DNA from: Comamonas_C sp026954015
GTDB taxonomy: Bacteria; Pseudomonadota; Gammaproteobacteria; Burkholderiales; Burkholderiaceae_C
Length of the DNA stretch: 64,000 nucleotides
Direction: 5' to 3'
Assembly (NCBI GenBank): GCA_035063785.1
Contig: JAPSFS010000013.1
Location: 14,681 to 78,680 of the forward strand
The notes under the pieces were generated by a model. It was not told the origin of the DNA. It searched no databases and saw only the letters and a list, made by a program, of their open reading frames with translations. This document shows positions 40,655 through 50,034 of this stretch, piece after piece; position 1 is the stretch's first letter; each line of letters opens with the position of its first letter. The position numbers were made by a program, and so were the translations under genes.

Positions 40655-41842
40655 ATGCCCGCTACCCCACACATTCCCGTCGTCATCATCGGCGCGGGCC
40701 CCGCCGGCCTGCTGCTTGGCCAGTTGCTCTACAAGGCGGGCATCGACAACATCATCCTCGAGCGCCATACGGCCGACTACGTGCTCGGCCGCATCCGCGC
40801 GGGCGTGCTGGAGCAGGTGACGATGGACCTGCTGCACGACGCCGGCGCAGCCGAGCGCATGGACCGCGACGGCCTGCACCACCACGGCATCGAGCTGCTC
40901 TTCGAAGGCAAGCGCCACCGCATCGACCTGCACGGTCTCACCGGTGGCAAGTTCGTCATGGTCTATGGCCAGACCGAGGTCACGCGCGACCTGATGAAGG
41001 TACGCGCCGACGAAGGTCTGACCACCGTGTACGAGGCCGCGCACGTGCAGCCGCGCGACTTCGACACCGACCGCCCGCGCGTGCGCTACGAGCACGGTGG
41101 CGAGGTGCACGAGATCACCTGCGACTTCATCGCCGGCTGCGACGGCTTTCACGGCGCGTGCCGCGCCAGCATTCCGGAAGACCGCATCCGCCACTACGAG
41201 AAGGTCTACCCCTTCGGCTGGCTGGGCCTGATGAGCGACACGCCACCCGTGAGCAAGGAGCTGATCTACGTGAACAGCGAGCGCGGATTCGCGCTGTGCA
41301 GCCAGCGCAGCCTCACGCGCAGCCGCTACTACCTGCAGGTGCCGCTCACCGACAAGGTGGAGGACTGGAGCGATGAGGCCTTCTGGACCGAGCTCAGGCG
41401 CCGCCTCGACCCCGAGGCGCGCGAGCACCTCATCACCGGCCCGTCGATCGAAAAAAGCATCGCGCCGCTGCGCAGCTATGTGTGCGAGCCCATGCGCTTC
41501 GGCCGCATGTTCCTCGCGGGTGACGCCGCGCACATCGTGCCGCCCACCGGCGCCAAAGGGCTGAACCTCGCGGCATCCGACGTCGGCTACCTCTCGCGCG
41601 CCTTCATCGACTACTTCAAGAACAAGAGCACCCACGGCATCGACCGCTACTCCGAGCAGTGCCTCAAGCGCGTGTGGAAGGCCGAGCGCTTCTCGTGGTG
41701 GATGACCACGCTGATGCACAACTTTCCCGAGGAGGGCGCGTTCCACACCAAGGTGCAGGAGGCCGAGCTCGACTACGTGGTGCACTCGCACGCCGCCTCC
41801 ACCAGCCTCGCCGAGAACTACGTCGGCCTGCCGATGGAGTGA
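40655..41842 (+). CDS. pobA: 4-hydroxybenzoate 3-monooxygenase
   Basis: A 395-residue FAD/NADPH monooxygenase that converts 4-hydroxybenzoate to protocatechuate, the substrate of the pmd operon. Motifs: VVIIGAGPAGLLLGQLL, RIRAGVLEQVTMDLL, IAGCDGFHGACRASIP and FLAGDAAHIVPPTGAKGLNLAASD. The length fits PobA. The ATG at 40655 is backed by GGAGA; upstream in-frame codons lie in the operator leader. It diverges from pobR. Confidence 0.95.
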   Translation: MPATPHIPVVIIGAGPAGLLLGQLLYKAGIDNIILERHTADYVLGRIRAGVLEQVTMDLLHDAGAAERMDRDGLHHHGIELLFEGKRHRIDLHGLTGGKFVMVYGQTEVTRDLMKVRADEGLTTVYEAAHVQPRDFDTDRPRVRYEHGGEVHEITCDFIAGCDGFHGACRASIPEDRIRHYEKVYPFGWLGLMSDTPPVSKELIYVNSERGFALCSQRSLTRSRYYLQVPLTDKVEDWSDEAFWTELRRRLDPEAREHLITGPSIEKSIAPLRSYVCEPMRFGRMFLAGDAAHIVPPTGAKGLNLAASDVGYLSRAFIDYFKNKSTHGIDRYSEQCLKRVWKAERFSWWMTTLMHNFPEEGAFHTKVQEAELDYVVHSHAASTSLAENYVGLPME

Positions 41843-41874
41843 AGGTGGCGCGGCATGCGCCACAATCGCCGGCC

Positions 41875-42513
41875 ATGCTGCACTACCTCACGGTTCCGGT
41901 CACGCCGTTCGCGCAGAACTGCTCGCTCGTCTGGTGTGACCAGACGCAGCAGGCCGCGGTCATCGACCCGGGCGGCGAGCTCGACCGCCTCATCGCCGAG
42001 GCCCGGCGTCTGGGCGTCACGCTGGCCGCGATCTGGCTCACGCACGCGCACATCGACCACGCGGGGGGCGCCGGCGAACTGGCCGAGCGGCTCGCGCTCC
42101 CCATCATCGGCCCGCAGGAGGGCGACCAGTTCTGGATAGCCGGCCTGCCGCAGCAGGCAGCGATGTTCGGCTTTGCGCCCGCGCAGGCGTTCACGCCCAC
42201 GCGCTGGCTGCACGACGGCGACACCGTCACCATCGGGCGTGAGACCTTGCACGTGCGCCACTGCCCCGGCCACACGCCGGGCCACGTGGTGTTTCACGCG
42301 CCGCAGATCCAGCGCTGCTTCGTCGGCGACGTGCTGTTCGCGGGCAGCATAGGCCGCACGGATTTCCCGCGGGGCAACCACGAGCAGCTCATCGCCAGCA
42401 TCACCGAGCGCCTGTGGCCCATGGGCGACGACACGGTGTTCATTCCGGGACACGGGCCCGAGAGCACGTTCGGCCAGGAGCGGGCCACGAACCCCTACGT
42501 GGGCGGCACCTGA
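41875..42513 (+). CDS. MBL-fold metallohydrolase (YcbL/GloB2-like)
   Basis: A 212-residue metallo-beta-lactamase-fold enzyme with all zinc motifs: LTHAHIDHAGG, the HCPGHTPGHVVFH segment, FVGDVLFAGSIGRTDFP and PGHGPESTFGQE. These are typical of YcbL-like glyoxalase II relatives that hydrolyse thioesters. It lies 32 bp behind pobA, though nothing links it to the pathway. A dispersed repeat follows its stop. Confidence 0.88.
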   Translation: MLHYLTVPVTPFAQNCSLVWCDQTQQAAVIDPGGELDRLIAEARRLGVTLAAIWLTHAHIDHAGGAGELAERLALPIIGPQEGDQFWIAGLPQQAAMFGFAPAQAFTPTRWLHDGDTVTIGRETLHVRHCPGHTPGHVVFHAPQIQRCFVGDVLFAGSIGRTDFPRGNHEQLIASITERLWPMGDDTVFIPGHGPESTFGQERATNPYVGGT

Positions 42514-42520
42514 AACTTTC

Positions 42521-42571
42521 GTTTCGATAGCTGCCAGCGCTTTCCAGCAAAGCGCGGGGCCCTGTTTTCCC
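42521..42571 (+). repeat. Dispersed ATAGCTG repeat behind the MBL gene
   Basis: GTTTCGATAGCTGCCAGCGC, followed by TTTCCAGCAAAGCGCGGGGCCCTGTTTTC. It lies in the 242-bp gap before the SulP gene; nothing else was recognised there. Confidence 0.75.
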
Positions 42572-42755
42572 TGTAAACCGCGGCCTGCGGCGCTGGCGTA
42601 CACTGCGCGCCAGCTACCGCATCACCGCATGTTCATCGCTCCACCCCTCACGCGCCGCCGCCGTTTCATCACGCGGCTGCGCCACTGTGGGCCGCCCGGG
42701 CAGCAACACGAATGCGCAATTCGTCGTTCGACCGTCCTCGCCTGGAGCAATGACC

Positions 42756-44408
42756 ATGGCTCTCGCCTTTCGCCCCCGCACTCTCGACGCCCTCAAGGGC
42801 TATGACCGCGCGCGCCTGATCGCCGACATCGGCGCGGGCCTCACCGTCGCCGTGGTCGCGTTGCCGCTGGCGATGGCCTTCGCGATCGCTTCGGGGCTCA
42901 AGCCCGAAGCCGGCATCTTCACCACCATCATCGCGGGCTTTCTGGTGGCGCTGCTGGGCGGCAGCCGCGTGCAGATCGGCGGGCCGGCCGGCGCGTTCAT
43001 CGTCATCGTCTACGGCATCGTGCAGCAGTACGGCGTGGCCAACCTCATCATCGCCACCGCGCTCTCGGGCGTGATGCTCTTCGTGATGGGGCTGTTCAAG
43101 CTCGGCACGCTGGTGCGCTACATCCCGGTGTCGGTCATCACGGGCTTCACCAACGGCATCGCGGTGCTGATCGCGCTATCGCAGATCAAGGACTTCCTGG
43201 GCCTGTCGATCACCGACATGCCGGCGGACTTCTTCGGCATCCTGGGCGCGGTCGGCGCGCACCTGCACACGCTCAACGGCTGGGCGCTCGCCATCGCGCT
43301 CGGCTCGCTCGCGGTCATCGTCACGTGGCAGCACTTCCTGCCGTCGCTGGGCGCGCGCGCACCATTCTCGGGCAAGCTCACGACGGTGCCGGGCGCGATC
43401 GTCGCGCTCGTGCTCGCCACGACGCTCGTCGCGCTCTTCGGCGTGCCGGTGGAAACCATAGGCAGCCGCTTCGGCGGCATTCCGGCGGCGCTGCCCGCCT
43501 TCGCACTGCCGGCGTTTTCGTGGGAGTCGGCGCGCTTTCTGCTGATGCCCGCGATCACGCTCGCGCTGCTGGGCGCCATCGAATCGCTGCTGTGCGCGCG
43601 CGTGGCCGACGGCATGATCGGAGACCGGCACGACCCCAACCAGGAGCTGATGGCGCAGGGCATCGCCAACGCCGTCGTGCCCTTTCTCGGCGGCATGCCC
43701 GCCACCGGCACCATCGCGCGCACCGTCACCAACGTGAAGAGCGGCGCCACCAGCCCCATCGCGGGCATGGTGCACGCGCTGGTGCTGCTGGTGGTCATCC
43801 TCATCGCGGCGCCGCTCGCCAGCTCCATTCCGCTCGCGTGCCTCGCGGCCATCCTGATGCACGTGGCGTGGAACATGGGCCAGTGGCGCGCGTTCGCGCA
43901 CCTGCGGCGCTTTCGCGCCCCCTACGGCACGACGCTGCTCGCCGTGTTCCTGCTCACCGTGGTGTTCGACCTCACGGTGGCGGTGCAGGTGGGCATATTC
44001 GCGGCCTGTGCCACCTTCATCTACCGCATGTCGCGCCTCACGCGCGCCGAGCCGGTGGCCCTGCCCGAGCAGGATGGGGTGGCGGGCGAAGTACGCGCCT
44101 GGCGCATCGCCGGCGCGCTGTTTTTCGGTTCGACCACGGCGCTGGAGACCCTGCAAGACGCGCTGCCCACGCGCGCGCTCGTGCTCGACCTTGCAAGCGT
44201 GGTCTACATGGACACGACCGGCGCGGCCACGCTGGGCGCGCTGCTGCAGACGTGCAGCGACCGCGGCGTGCGCGTGCTGATCGCGGGCTTGGGCGGACAG
44301 CCTCTGGAGATGGCCGAACGCAGCGGGCTGCCCACGCGCGGCGAGGTTCACCTTTATCCCGATCTGCCGAGCGCCATCGCGGCCACACGCAGCAATCCGG
44401 TGGCCTGA
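42756..44408 (+). CDS. SulP-family anion transporter with STAS domain
   Basis: A 550-residue inner-membrane carrier. About twelve hydrophobic helices (residues 20-400) carry the SulP features VALPLAMAFAIASGLKPEAGIFT, IGGPAGAFIVIVYGIV and GIANAVVPFLGGMPATGTIARTVTNVKSGATSPIAG. A C-terminal STAS domain (about 440-540) follows with LVLDLASVVYMDTTGAATLGALLQ. Substrates of the family are sulfate, bicarbonate or dicarboxylates; none can be assigned. The ATG at 42756 has GGAG at optimal distance; the ATG two codons earlier does not. Confidence 0.9.
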   Translation: MALAFRPRTLDALKGYDRARLIADIGAGLTVAVVALPLAMAFAIASGLKPEAGIFTTIIAGFLVALLGGSRVQIGGPAGAFIVIVYGIVQQYGVANLIIATALSGVMLFVMGLFKLGTLVRYIPVSVITGFTNGIAVLIALSQIKDFLGLSITDMPADFFGILGAVGAHLHTLNGWALAIALGSLAVIVTWQHFLPSLGARAPFSGKLTTVPGAIVALVLATTLVALFGVPVETIGSRFGGIPAALPAFALPAFSWESARFLLMPAITLALLGAIESLLCARVADGMIGDRHDPNQELMAQGIANAVVPFLGGMPATGTIARTVTNVKSGATSPIAGMVHALVLLVVILIAAPLASSIPLACLAAILMHVAWNMGQWRAFAHLRRFRAPYGTTLLAVFLLTVVFDLTVAVQVGIFAACATFIYRMSRLTRAEPVALPEQDGVAGEVRAWRIAGALFFGSTTALETLQDALPTRALVLDLASVVYMDTTGAATLGALLQTCSDRGVRVLIAGLGGQPLEMAERSGLPTRGEVHLYPDLPSAIAATRSNPVA

Positions 44409-44514
44409 GATCACCGCGCAATAATCAGCCAGGCCCTCTGGGCGAGGGGCCCGCGTGACTCCGGCTCGTCGCCATCGGCACGCCGGCCAAAAAGGTCCCC
44501 TTTCGGGGTAAATC

Positions 44515-45225
44515 ATGGGCACGAATCAAGAGTCAGAAACCAACGCCAACGGTGAAAACACGTTGGGCCGGATATGGTCATTTCTCAACCGGGATGTTCG
44601 GTCATTCCTTCCGTTGCGGAAACCAGAACCCTCGGTTACCCCAAAGACGCAGGAACCAGCGGAGCCGCAACTCATCGTCCAGGAAGAATCGGCGCCGCCC
44701 CCTCCACCAGTGTTGCCGCTGACCCGCCCAGACCGGTTGCGCGTGGTGGAATTCGAACGCAAGGTGCTTGACTGGCGTGACAAGGCTCACATCGACATTA
44801 CATCCACGATGGATACGCAATGCCGGTCCCTGATCGACGAAATGGATCGGGAGCTGGACCGCTTGGGTTTCCTGGGGAGGTGGTTCGCCGACCCTGCCAG
44901 TGAAGTCCTCAGCCATCAACTCGAGGCCTTGATCCGCGCACCCATGACCAAACAACTCGGGGCTTTACAGGCGGAGCTCTACGTCGTAAATCCACCCGCA
45001 GACCCGGGCCTCGGCAATCGACCGAACGGGTCACTGTTCAACAAAGCACGTCTTGCGCAACACCCTGCGGGCCTCAAACAGGTGCCGTTCAAACCCTCGG
45101 CCCGGGAAGAGATCGTCCGGCAACTACGCGCGTGGATACTGGAACCGGACGGACTCGCACCACATTTTTGCGCACAAGCCACGAAAATCGGCGCCCACCT
45201 GTTGGAGGAACACGGCACATGCTAG
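44515..45225 (+). CDS. Protein of unknown function, first gene of a two-gene cassette
   Basis: A 236-residue protein that I do not recognise. Residues about 1-35 are amphipathic (GRIWSFLNRDVRSFLPLRK), about 36-70 are a Pro/Glu-rich low-complexity linker (QEESAPPPPPVLPL), and about 70-236 are a mostly helical charged region with VEFERKVLDWRDKAH, CRSLIDEMDRELDRLGF and a terminal EEIVRQLRAWILEP helix. No signal peptide or membrane helix. Its base composition and third-codon GC are visibly lower than its neighbours', pointing to horizontal origin. Its last 7 bp overlap the next gene, whose ribosome site GGAGG lies inside it, so both are co-translated. Confidence 0.7.
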   Translation: MGTNQESETNANGENTLGRIWSFLNRDVRSFLPLRKPEPSVTPKTQEPAEPQLIVQEESAPPPPPVLPLTRPDRLRVVEFERKVLDWRDKAHIDITSTMDTQCRSLIDEMDRELDRLGFLGRWFADPASEVLSHQLEALIRAPMTKQLGALQAELYVVNPPADPGLGNRPNGSLFNKARLAQHPAGLKQVPFKPSAREEIVRQLRAWILEPDGLAPHFCAQATKIGAHLLEEHGTC

Positions 45226-46157
45226 GGTCCATCCCATTCGAAATTCCGGCCGAATTCGCAACGCGCATGGCTACCGGCGAACTCCTGCGCTACGGGGCCA
45301 TCCTGAAGGACGCAGGGACTGGCCAGATCGTCGGCCATCTACAGGAGACCGGCCTTCTGCAGGCAGCGCTCTCCAGCGTCGCTGGCTCCCCCTTCTCGCT
45401 GGTCAGTGATGCACTCAATCTCGGCTCCAACCTCTATACCGCCGTCCAAATCACCCAGATCAAGGCCGTGATGCACGCGTTGCAAACACTGCAGATCGGC
45501 ACACTGGGCGTCTCACTCGCCGGTGTCGGGGTCAGCGTCGCGGGCTTCATGTACATGCGCCGGCGCTTCAACGCTCTGGACAAGCGGCTGGACGAGATCA
45601 TCAACGAAATCCGAAAGGGTTTCGAAGAACAGCGCCAGGCGGAAGTGCGCAAGCACATCTCGCGCACCAACGGATTGCTGGAGCGGGCGGCGCGGGCACG
45701 CGATCTCTCCGACCCTGCCCGCGAATACCGGGATGTCGCCGCTGCGCTGACAGACGAGGCGGCCTATTTCTGCGGCGAGATCGCCTACTTGAGAGGCGAC
45801 GCCAAAGCATTACCTACGGACTTGTTCTGGCAGTTGGCCCAGTCCTTCATGCTGTCCAACAACGCCCGCATCGACTGCAGCATGCGCGGCAACGAACTCC
45901 AACATGCTCTGCGCACTGCGGAAACCATCGAGAGAGACTATCGCAAGATATTCAACCCGCTGACTCCGATCTCCTTCAACTGCGATACCAAACAAGGCAT
46001 GACTATGGTTCAGATCATGCGAGACGCCACGGACAGCGCCGCATGCAAGCCATACCTGATCGACGAATTGCGCATGCGCAGGCTGCAGGGCGATGTCTAT
46101 ATCGAAGCGCTTGAACAGGAGACCATCCATCCTTTCATGGTCCTGCCGGCCCACTGA
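45219..46157 (+). CDS. Membrane coiled-coil protein of unknown function, second gene of the cassette
   Basis: A 312-residue protein that I do not recognise. After a helical N-terminal part there is one hydrophobic segment with a glycine pattern (about residues 91-113, LGVSLAGVGVSVAGFMYM), followed at once by a basic cluster (RRRF) and a heptad coiled coil (about 117-145, ALDKRLDEIINEIRKGFEEQ). Residues about 150-312 form a soluble helical domain (RTNGLLERAARARDLSDPAREY, TAETIERDYRKIFNP). Glycine-zipper segments of this kind occur in pore-forming or membrane-remodelling proteins, but there is no further evidence. It overlaps the preceding unknown gene and ends 78 bp before the iron transporter. 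Confidence 0.7.
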   Translation: MLGSIPFEIPAEFATRMATGELLRYGAILKDAGTGQIVGHLQETGLLQAALSSVAGSPFSLVSDALNLGSNLYTAVQITQIKAVMHALQTLQIGTLGVSLAGVGVSVAGFMYMRRRFNALDKRLDEIINEIRKGFEEQRQAEVRKHISRTNGLLERAARARDLSDPAREYRDVAAALTDEAAYFCGEIAYLRGDAKALPTDLFWQLAQSFMLSNNARIDCSMRGNELQHALRTAETIERDYRKIFNPLTPISFNCDTKQGMTMVQIMRDATDSAACKPYLIDELRMRRLQGDVYIEALEQETIHPFMVLPAH

Positions 46158-46235
46158 CCCAAGACAGCGACACAGTCCCTCCCTATTCCACTCGTTAGAC
46201 TGACGCCAGCCAATACCATAGAAAGGAGACGTCCC

Positions 46236-47258
46236 ATGCCCACGATCGACCGACGCAGCCTCTTGCAACTCGCGGGCGCCACCAGTCTCGGCGCCGTACT
46301 GCCCGGCGCGTTGGCCGCTGAAGCGGACCTCGCCGCCGCGCGCGCCGAAGGCAAGGCGGTGTTCTACGCCAACATCACCGCGGTCAAGCCCATCATGGAG
46401 GCGTTCGGCAAGGACACCGGCGTGCAGGGCGAGTACACGCGCATCTCCAGCTCCAAATTCGTCTCCACCGTCGCAACCGAGGCGCGCGCGGGCAAGCTGC
46501 TCGCGGACGTGGTGCAGGCGCCGCTGCCGGTGCTCGAACTGCTCAAGGCCAACGGCGTGCTCGCGCCCTACCGCTCGCCCGCGGCGGCCGACTATCCCGA
46601 CTGGACGCGGCCGGACGACACGATCCAGCTCTTCGGCATCGAGTACGTCTCCTACCTCTACAACACCAAGCTGGTAGCGGCGGCCGACGCGCCGAAGAAG
46701 TACGAAGACCTGGGCGACGCCAGGTGGAAGGGACGCATCGTGATGGCCGACCCGGCGACGCATTCCTCCACCATCTCGTGGCTCGTGGGCCTGAAGGAAA
46801 AGGTCTTCGCCTCCGAGGGCGAGTGGACGAACTTCGTGAAGGCGCTGGCGGCCAACCAGCCGATGTTCGTCGCCTCGTTCGGCCCCACGCCCGCGCCGAT
46901 CGAAAGCGGCGAGAAGGCAATTGCCATTTCCATGCCCAAGTACATCGTGACCAAGGCCCCCGCGCCGCTGGCCTGGGGCCCGCGCGGTGGTGGCCAGCCG
47001 CTGCTGGGCACGCCACGCGCGATGGCGCTCACCGCCAAGGCGCCGCACCCGGCGGCGGGACGCGCGTTCATGGATTACTGGCTCTCCAAGAAAGCCGCCG
47101 GCATGCTCGCGAAGGACGTGGGCGAATACGTGGCCGCGCCCGGCGTGTACCCGCCGGTCGAGGGCATCGATCAGGTGAAGGTGCTCGCGATCCGCGATCT
47201 GCCCGACGCCGAAATCCAGAAGTGGGGCGCGGAGTTCAAACGCATCTTCAAGGGCTGA
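46236..47258 (+). CDS. Periplasmic Fe(3+)-type ABC binding protein (FbpA/AfuA-like)
   Basis: A 340-residue type-II periplasmic binding protein with a probable Tat signal (IDRRSLLQLAGATSLGAVLPGALA). The core reads KAVFYANITAVKPIMEAFGK, RISSSKFVSTVATEARAGKLLADVVQAP and GIEYVSYLYNTKLVAAADAPKKYEDLGD, as in FbpA-like binders of ferric iron and related small ligands such as thiamine, phosphonate or polyamine-type solutes. It heads a three-gene transporter operon with an ATPase 7 bp downstream. Ferric iron is the likeliest ligand but is not proven. Confidence 0.82.
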   Translation: MPTIDRRSLLQLAGATSLGAVLPGALAAEADLAAARAEGKAVFYANITAVKPIMEAFGKDTGVQGEYTRISSSKFVSTVATEARAGKLLADVVQAPLPVLELLKANGVLAPYRSPAAADYPDWTRPDDTIQLFGIEYVSYLYNTKLVAAADAPKKYEDLGDARWKGRIVMADPATHSSTISWLVGLKEKVFASEGEWTNFVKALAANQPMFVASFGPTPAPIESGEKAIAISMPKYIVTKAPAPLAWGPRGGGQPLLGTPRAMALTAKAPHPAAGRAFMDYWLSKKAAGMLAKDVGEYVAAPGVYPPVEGIDQVKVLAIRDLPDAEIQKWGAEFKRIFKG

Positions 47259-47265
47259 ACGGCCC

Positions 47266-48348
47266 ATGGAAATCCGCGTCACCGGGCTGACCAAGCACTA
47301 CCAGGCCGACGGGCGCACCGTGAAGGCGCTCGACGGCGTGGATCTCACGATCCCCGCCAACGAGATCTTCACGCTGCTCGGCCCGAGCGGCTGCGGCAAG
47401 ACCACGCTGCTGCGCAGCATCGTGGGCCTGGAGACACCCGACGACGGCGAGATCCGCATCGGCGAGGACGTCGTCTGGTCGCGCCGCAAGGGCATCGCGG
47501 TGCCGACCGAAAAGCGCGGCCTGGGCATGGTGTTCCAGACCTACGCGATCTGGCCGCACATGAGCGTGTACGAGAACGTCGCCTACCCGCTCACGGTACG
47601 CGGCACGCCGGGCGCGCAGATCGCGGTCAAGGTGGCCGAGGTGCTGCGCTTCGTGCAACTCGCGGGGCTGGAAAACCGCCCGGCCACGCACCTTTCGGGT
47701 GGCCAGCAGCAGCGTGTGGCGCTGGCGCGCGCGCTCGTGGCCGAGCCGCGCGTGATCCTGTTCGACGAGCCGCTCTCCAACCTCGACGCCAAGCTGCGCG
47801 AGGAAACGCGCAAGGAGCTGCGGCGCTTTCTGAGCCAGCTGGACATCACCGCGATCTATGTGACGCACGACCGCGTGGAGGCGCTGGCGCTGTCGGACTC
47901 GATCGCCGTGATGCGCGCGGGCCGCATCGTGGAGATCGGCGCGCCACGCGAGATCTACTTTCGCGCGCGCCACCGCTTCGTGGCCGACTTCATCGGCCGC
48001 GCCAACCTCATCGACGCCACGGTGCTCGGCCACGCCGACGGCGCGACGCGGATCGACTGCGCGCTCGGCAGTGTGATGTGTGCAGGCAGCGAGCACGCGC
48101 AGGGCAGCCAGGTGACGCTGTGCCTGCGCCCCGAATTCCTGCAGGTACAGGGCGGCACGGTGGCCGGGCCCAACCTGGTGCACGGCACGATCGAGGCCAT
48201 CGACTTCGTCGGCGAGGTGAACGAGGCGGAAATCCGCGTGGGCAGCGCGCTGCTGCTCGCGCGCACCGCGCCCGACGCGCAGCTCGCGGTCGGCAGCGCC
48301 GTGAGCATCGCGCTCGCGCCCGAGCATTGCCTGCTGGTGGCGGCATAG
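47266..48348 (+). CDS. ABC transporter ATPase (FbpC/PotA-like)
   Basis: A 360-residue ATPase. Walker A is LGPSGCGKTTLLRSI (about residues 39-53), signature LSGGQQQRVALARAL, Walker B VILFDEPLSNLDAKL and the H-loop VTHDR. Residues about 240-360 form a TOBE-type regulatory domain (AHGTIEAIDFVGEVNEAEIRV and neighbours). It energises the permease that follows 3 bp later and partners the binding protein just upstream. Confidence 0.9.
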   Translation: MEIRVTGLTKHYQADGRTVKALDGVDLTIPANEIFTLLGPSGCGKTTLLRSIVGLETPDDGEIRIGEDVVWSRRKGIAVPTEKRGLGMVFQTYAIWPHMSVYENVAYPLTVRGTPGAQIAVKVAEVLRFVQLAGLENRPATHLSGGQQQRVALARALVAEPRVILFDEPLSNLDAKLREETRKELRRFLSQLDITAIYVTHDRVEALALSDSIAVMRAGRIVEIGAPREIYFRARHRFVADFIGRANLIDATVLGHADGATRIDCALGSVMCAGSEHAQGSQVTLCLRPEFLQVQGGTVAGPNLVHGTIEAIDFVGEVNEAEIRVGSALLLARTAPDAQLAVGSAVSIALAPEHCLLVAA

Positions 48349-48351
48349 ACC

Positions 48352-50031
48352 ATGCAGGGGCAACGCCGGGGTCTCACGCTCACGCTGGTACTCATCGTCG
48401 GCCTGCTCACCGTCGCGCCGATCGCGATGCTGACGCTGGGCAGCTTCTCGGAGGGGCTGGACGCCTTCGGCCACTTCACGCTCGCCAAGTACGCAAGCGC
48501 CTACACCGACCCCGGGCTGTGGCAGGTGCTGGGCAACACCGCCGTCTTCGTGGTCGGCTCCACGCTGCTGGCTACGGTGCTCGCGCTGTTCCTGGCCTAC
48601 CTCAACACGCGCACCGACATTCCGTTCAAGTTCCTCTTCGGCGTGCTCGCGATCGTGCCGATGATGATTCCACACGTGCTGTTCTCGGTGAGCTGGGCGC
48701 TGCTCGCCAACCCCTCCAACGGCCTGCTCAACCTTGCGCTGATGCAGGCGTTCGGCCTCGCGCAGGGGCCTTTCGACATTTATACGCTGCCGGGCATGAT
48801 CTTCGTGGAGGCGCTGCTGAACATGCCCATCGCCTACCTCATCATCGCGCCGGCGATGGGCTCGTTCGACGTGTCGCTTGAAGAATCCTCGCGCGTGTTC
48901 GGCGCCGGCGCCTGGCGCACGCTCGTGCGCATCACGCTGCCGGTGCTGCGCCCGGCCATTCTCGCGGCCTTCGTGCTCGGGGTGGTGCGCTCGCTCGCCT
49001 CCTACGCCGTGCCGCGCGTACTCGGCATGCCGGGCAACGTGGACGTGCTGGCCACCTACCTCTACGAGATGATCTCGGTGGGCTTTGCGCCCGACTATGG
49101 CAAGGCGGCTGCGCTCGGCATGAGCGCACTGTTCGTGGCCGTGGTGCTGATCTGGCTGTACCGGCGCCTGACGGGCGAGGGCAGCCGCTTCGTCACCATC
49201 TCCAGCCGCGGCTGGAAGCCCGGCGTGGTGGCGCTCGGGCGCTGGCGCCTGCCGCTGTTCGCGCTGGTGGCGCTGCTGTCCTTCGTCGTGATCGTGCTGC
49301 CGGTGGCGGTGCTCGCCTACACCTCCTTCGTGCCCTATGCCATGGTGCCGGGCGCCGAGGCCTTCGCGCAGATGAGCTGGCGCCACTGGAGCGAGGTGCT
49401 TGCCGACGCCACCTCGCTCCTGGCACTGCGCAACAGCCTGTTCCTGGCCATCGTGGGCGCGACGCTGGGGGTGGTGCTCTCGCTCTTCGTCGCCTACGTG
49501 ATCGTGAAGATCCGCACGCGCGGCGCGGCGCTGCTGGAGACGCTCACCTACCTCTCGTTCTCGTTTCCGGGCATCGTGATCGGCATCGGCTTCATGTGGT
49601 TCTTCGTGCAGACGCCGCTGTACGCCACCGTGACGGCGCTGCTCATCGGCTACATCGCCACCTACCTGCCGTACGGCGTGCGGCCCCTGGCCAGCGCCTT
49701 CGTGCAGGTGCACGACCACCTGGAAGAATCGTCGCTCGTCTGCGGCGCGGGGCGCATGACGACGCTGCGCCGCATCATCGCGCCGCTGCTGGTGCCGGGC
49801 ATCGTCTCGGCGTGGATCCTGATGGCGACGATGTTCCTGCGCGAGCTCACGCTCTCGGTCGTTCTCTCGCGCCCCGGCAGCGAGGTGCTGGCAGTGCAGG
49901 TGCTCGCGTTCGCCGACGACGGGCTGTGGGGCCAGCTCTCGGCGCTGGGCATCATCATGATCGCGATCTCTACGCTGCTCGTCGTTGGCGCGCACCTCGT
50001 GGGGGGGCGCTTCGGCGCGCGCGCCGGCTGA
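48352..50031 (+). CDS. Fused ABC permease, Fe(3+)-type (FbpB-like)
   Basis: A 559-residue permease with two six-helix BPD_transp_1 domains in one chain. EAA loops are present in both halves (EESSRVFGAGAWRTLVRITLPVLRPAI and EESSLVCGAGRMTTLRRIIAPLLVPGI). Fusion of both permease domains is typical of the ferric-iron transporter FbpB. It ends 3 bp before the convergent LivM gene of the second aromatic transporter. Confidence 0.9.
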   Translation: MQGQRRGLTLTLVLIVGLLTVAPIAMLTLGSFSEGLDAFGHFTLAKYASAYTDPGLWQVLGNTAVFVVGSTLLATVLALFLAYLNTRTDIPFKFLFGVLAIVPMMIPHVLFSVSWALLANPSNGLLNLALMQAFGLAQGPFDIYTLPGMIFVEALLNMPIAYLIIAPAMGSFDVSLEESSRVFGAGAWRTLVRITLPVLRPAILAAFVLGVVRSLASYAVPRVLGMPGNVDVLATYLYEMISVGFAPDYGKAAALGMSALFVAVVLIWLYRRLTGEGSRFVTISSRGWKPGVVALGRWRLPLFALVALLSFVVIVLPVAVLAYTSFVPYAMVPGAEAFAQMSWRHWSEVLADATSLLALRNSLFLAIVGATLGVVLSLFVAYVIVKIRTRGAALLETLTYLSFSFPGIVIGIGFMWFFVQTPLYATVTALLIGYIATYLPYGVRPLASAFVQVHDHLEESSLVCGAGRMTTLRRIIAPLLVPGIVSAWILMATMFLRELTLSVVLSRPGSEVLAVQVLAFADDGLWGQLSALGIIMIAISTLLVVGAHLVGGRFGARAG

Positions 50032-50034
50032 ATC

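Noticed and set aside
47248..49995. Very long open frame on the minus strand opposite the iron-type transporter (915 codons)
   Set aside because: Composition is dominated by Arg, His, Glu and Gln as expected for the complement of GC-rich permease codons; the plus strand has unambiguous ABC genes.
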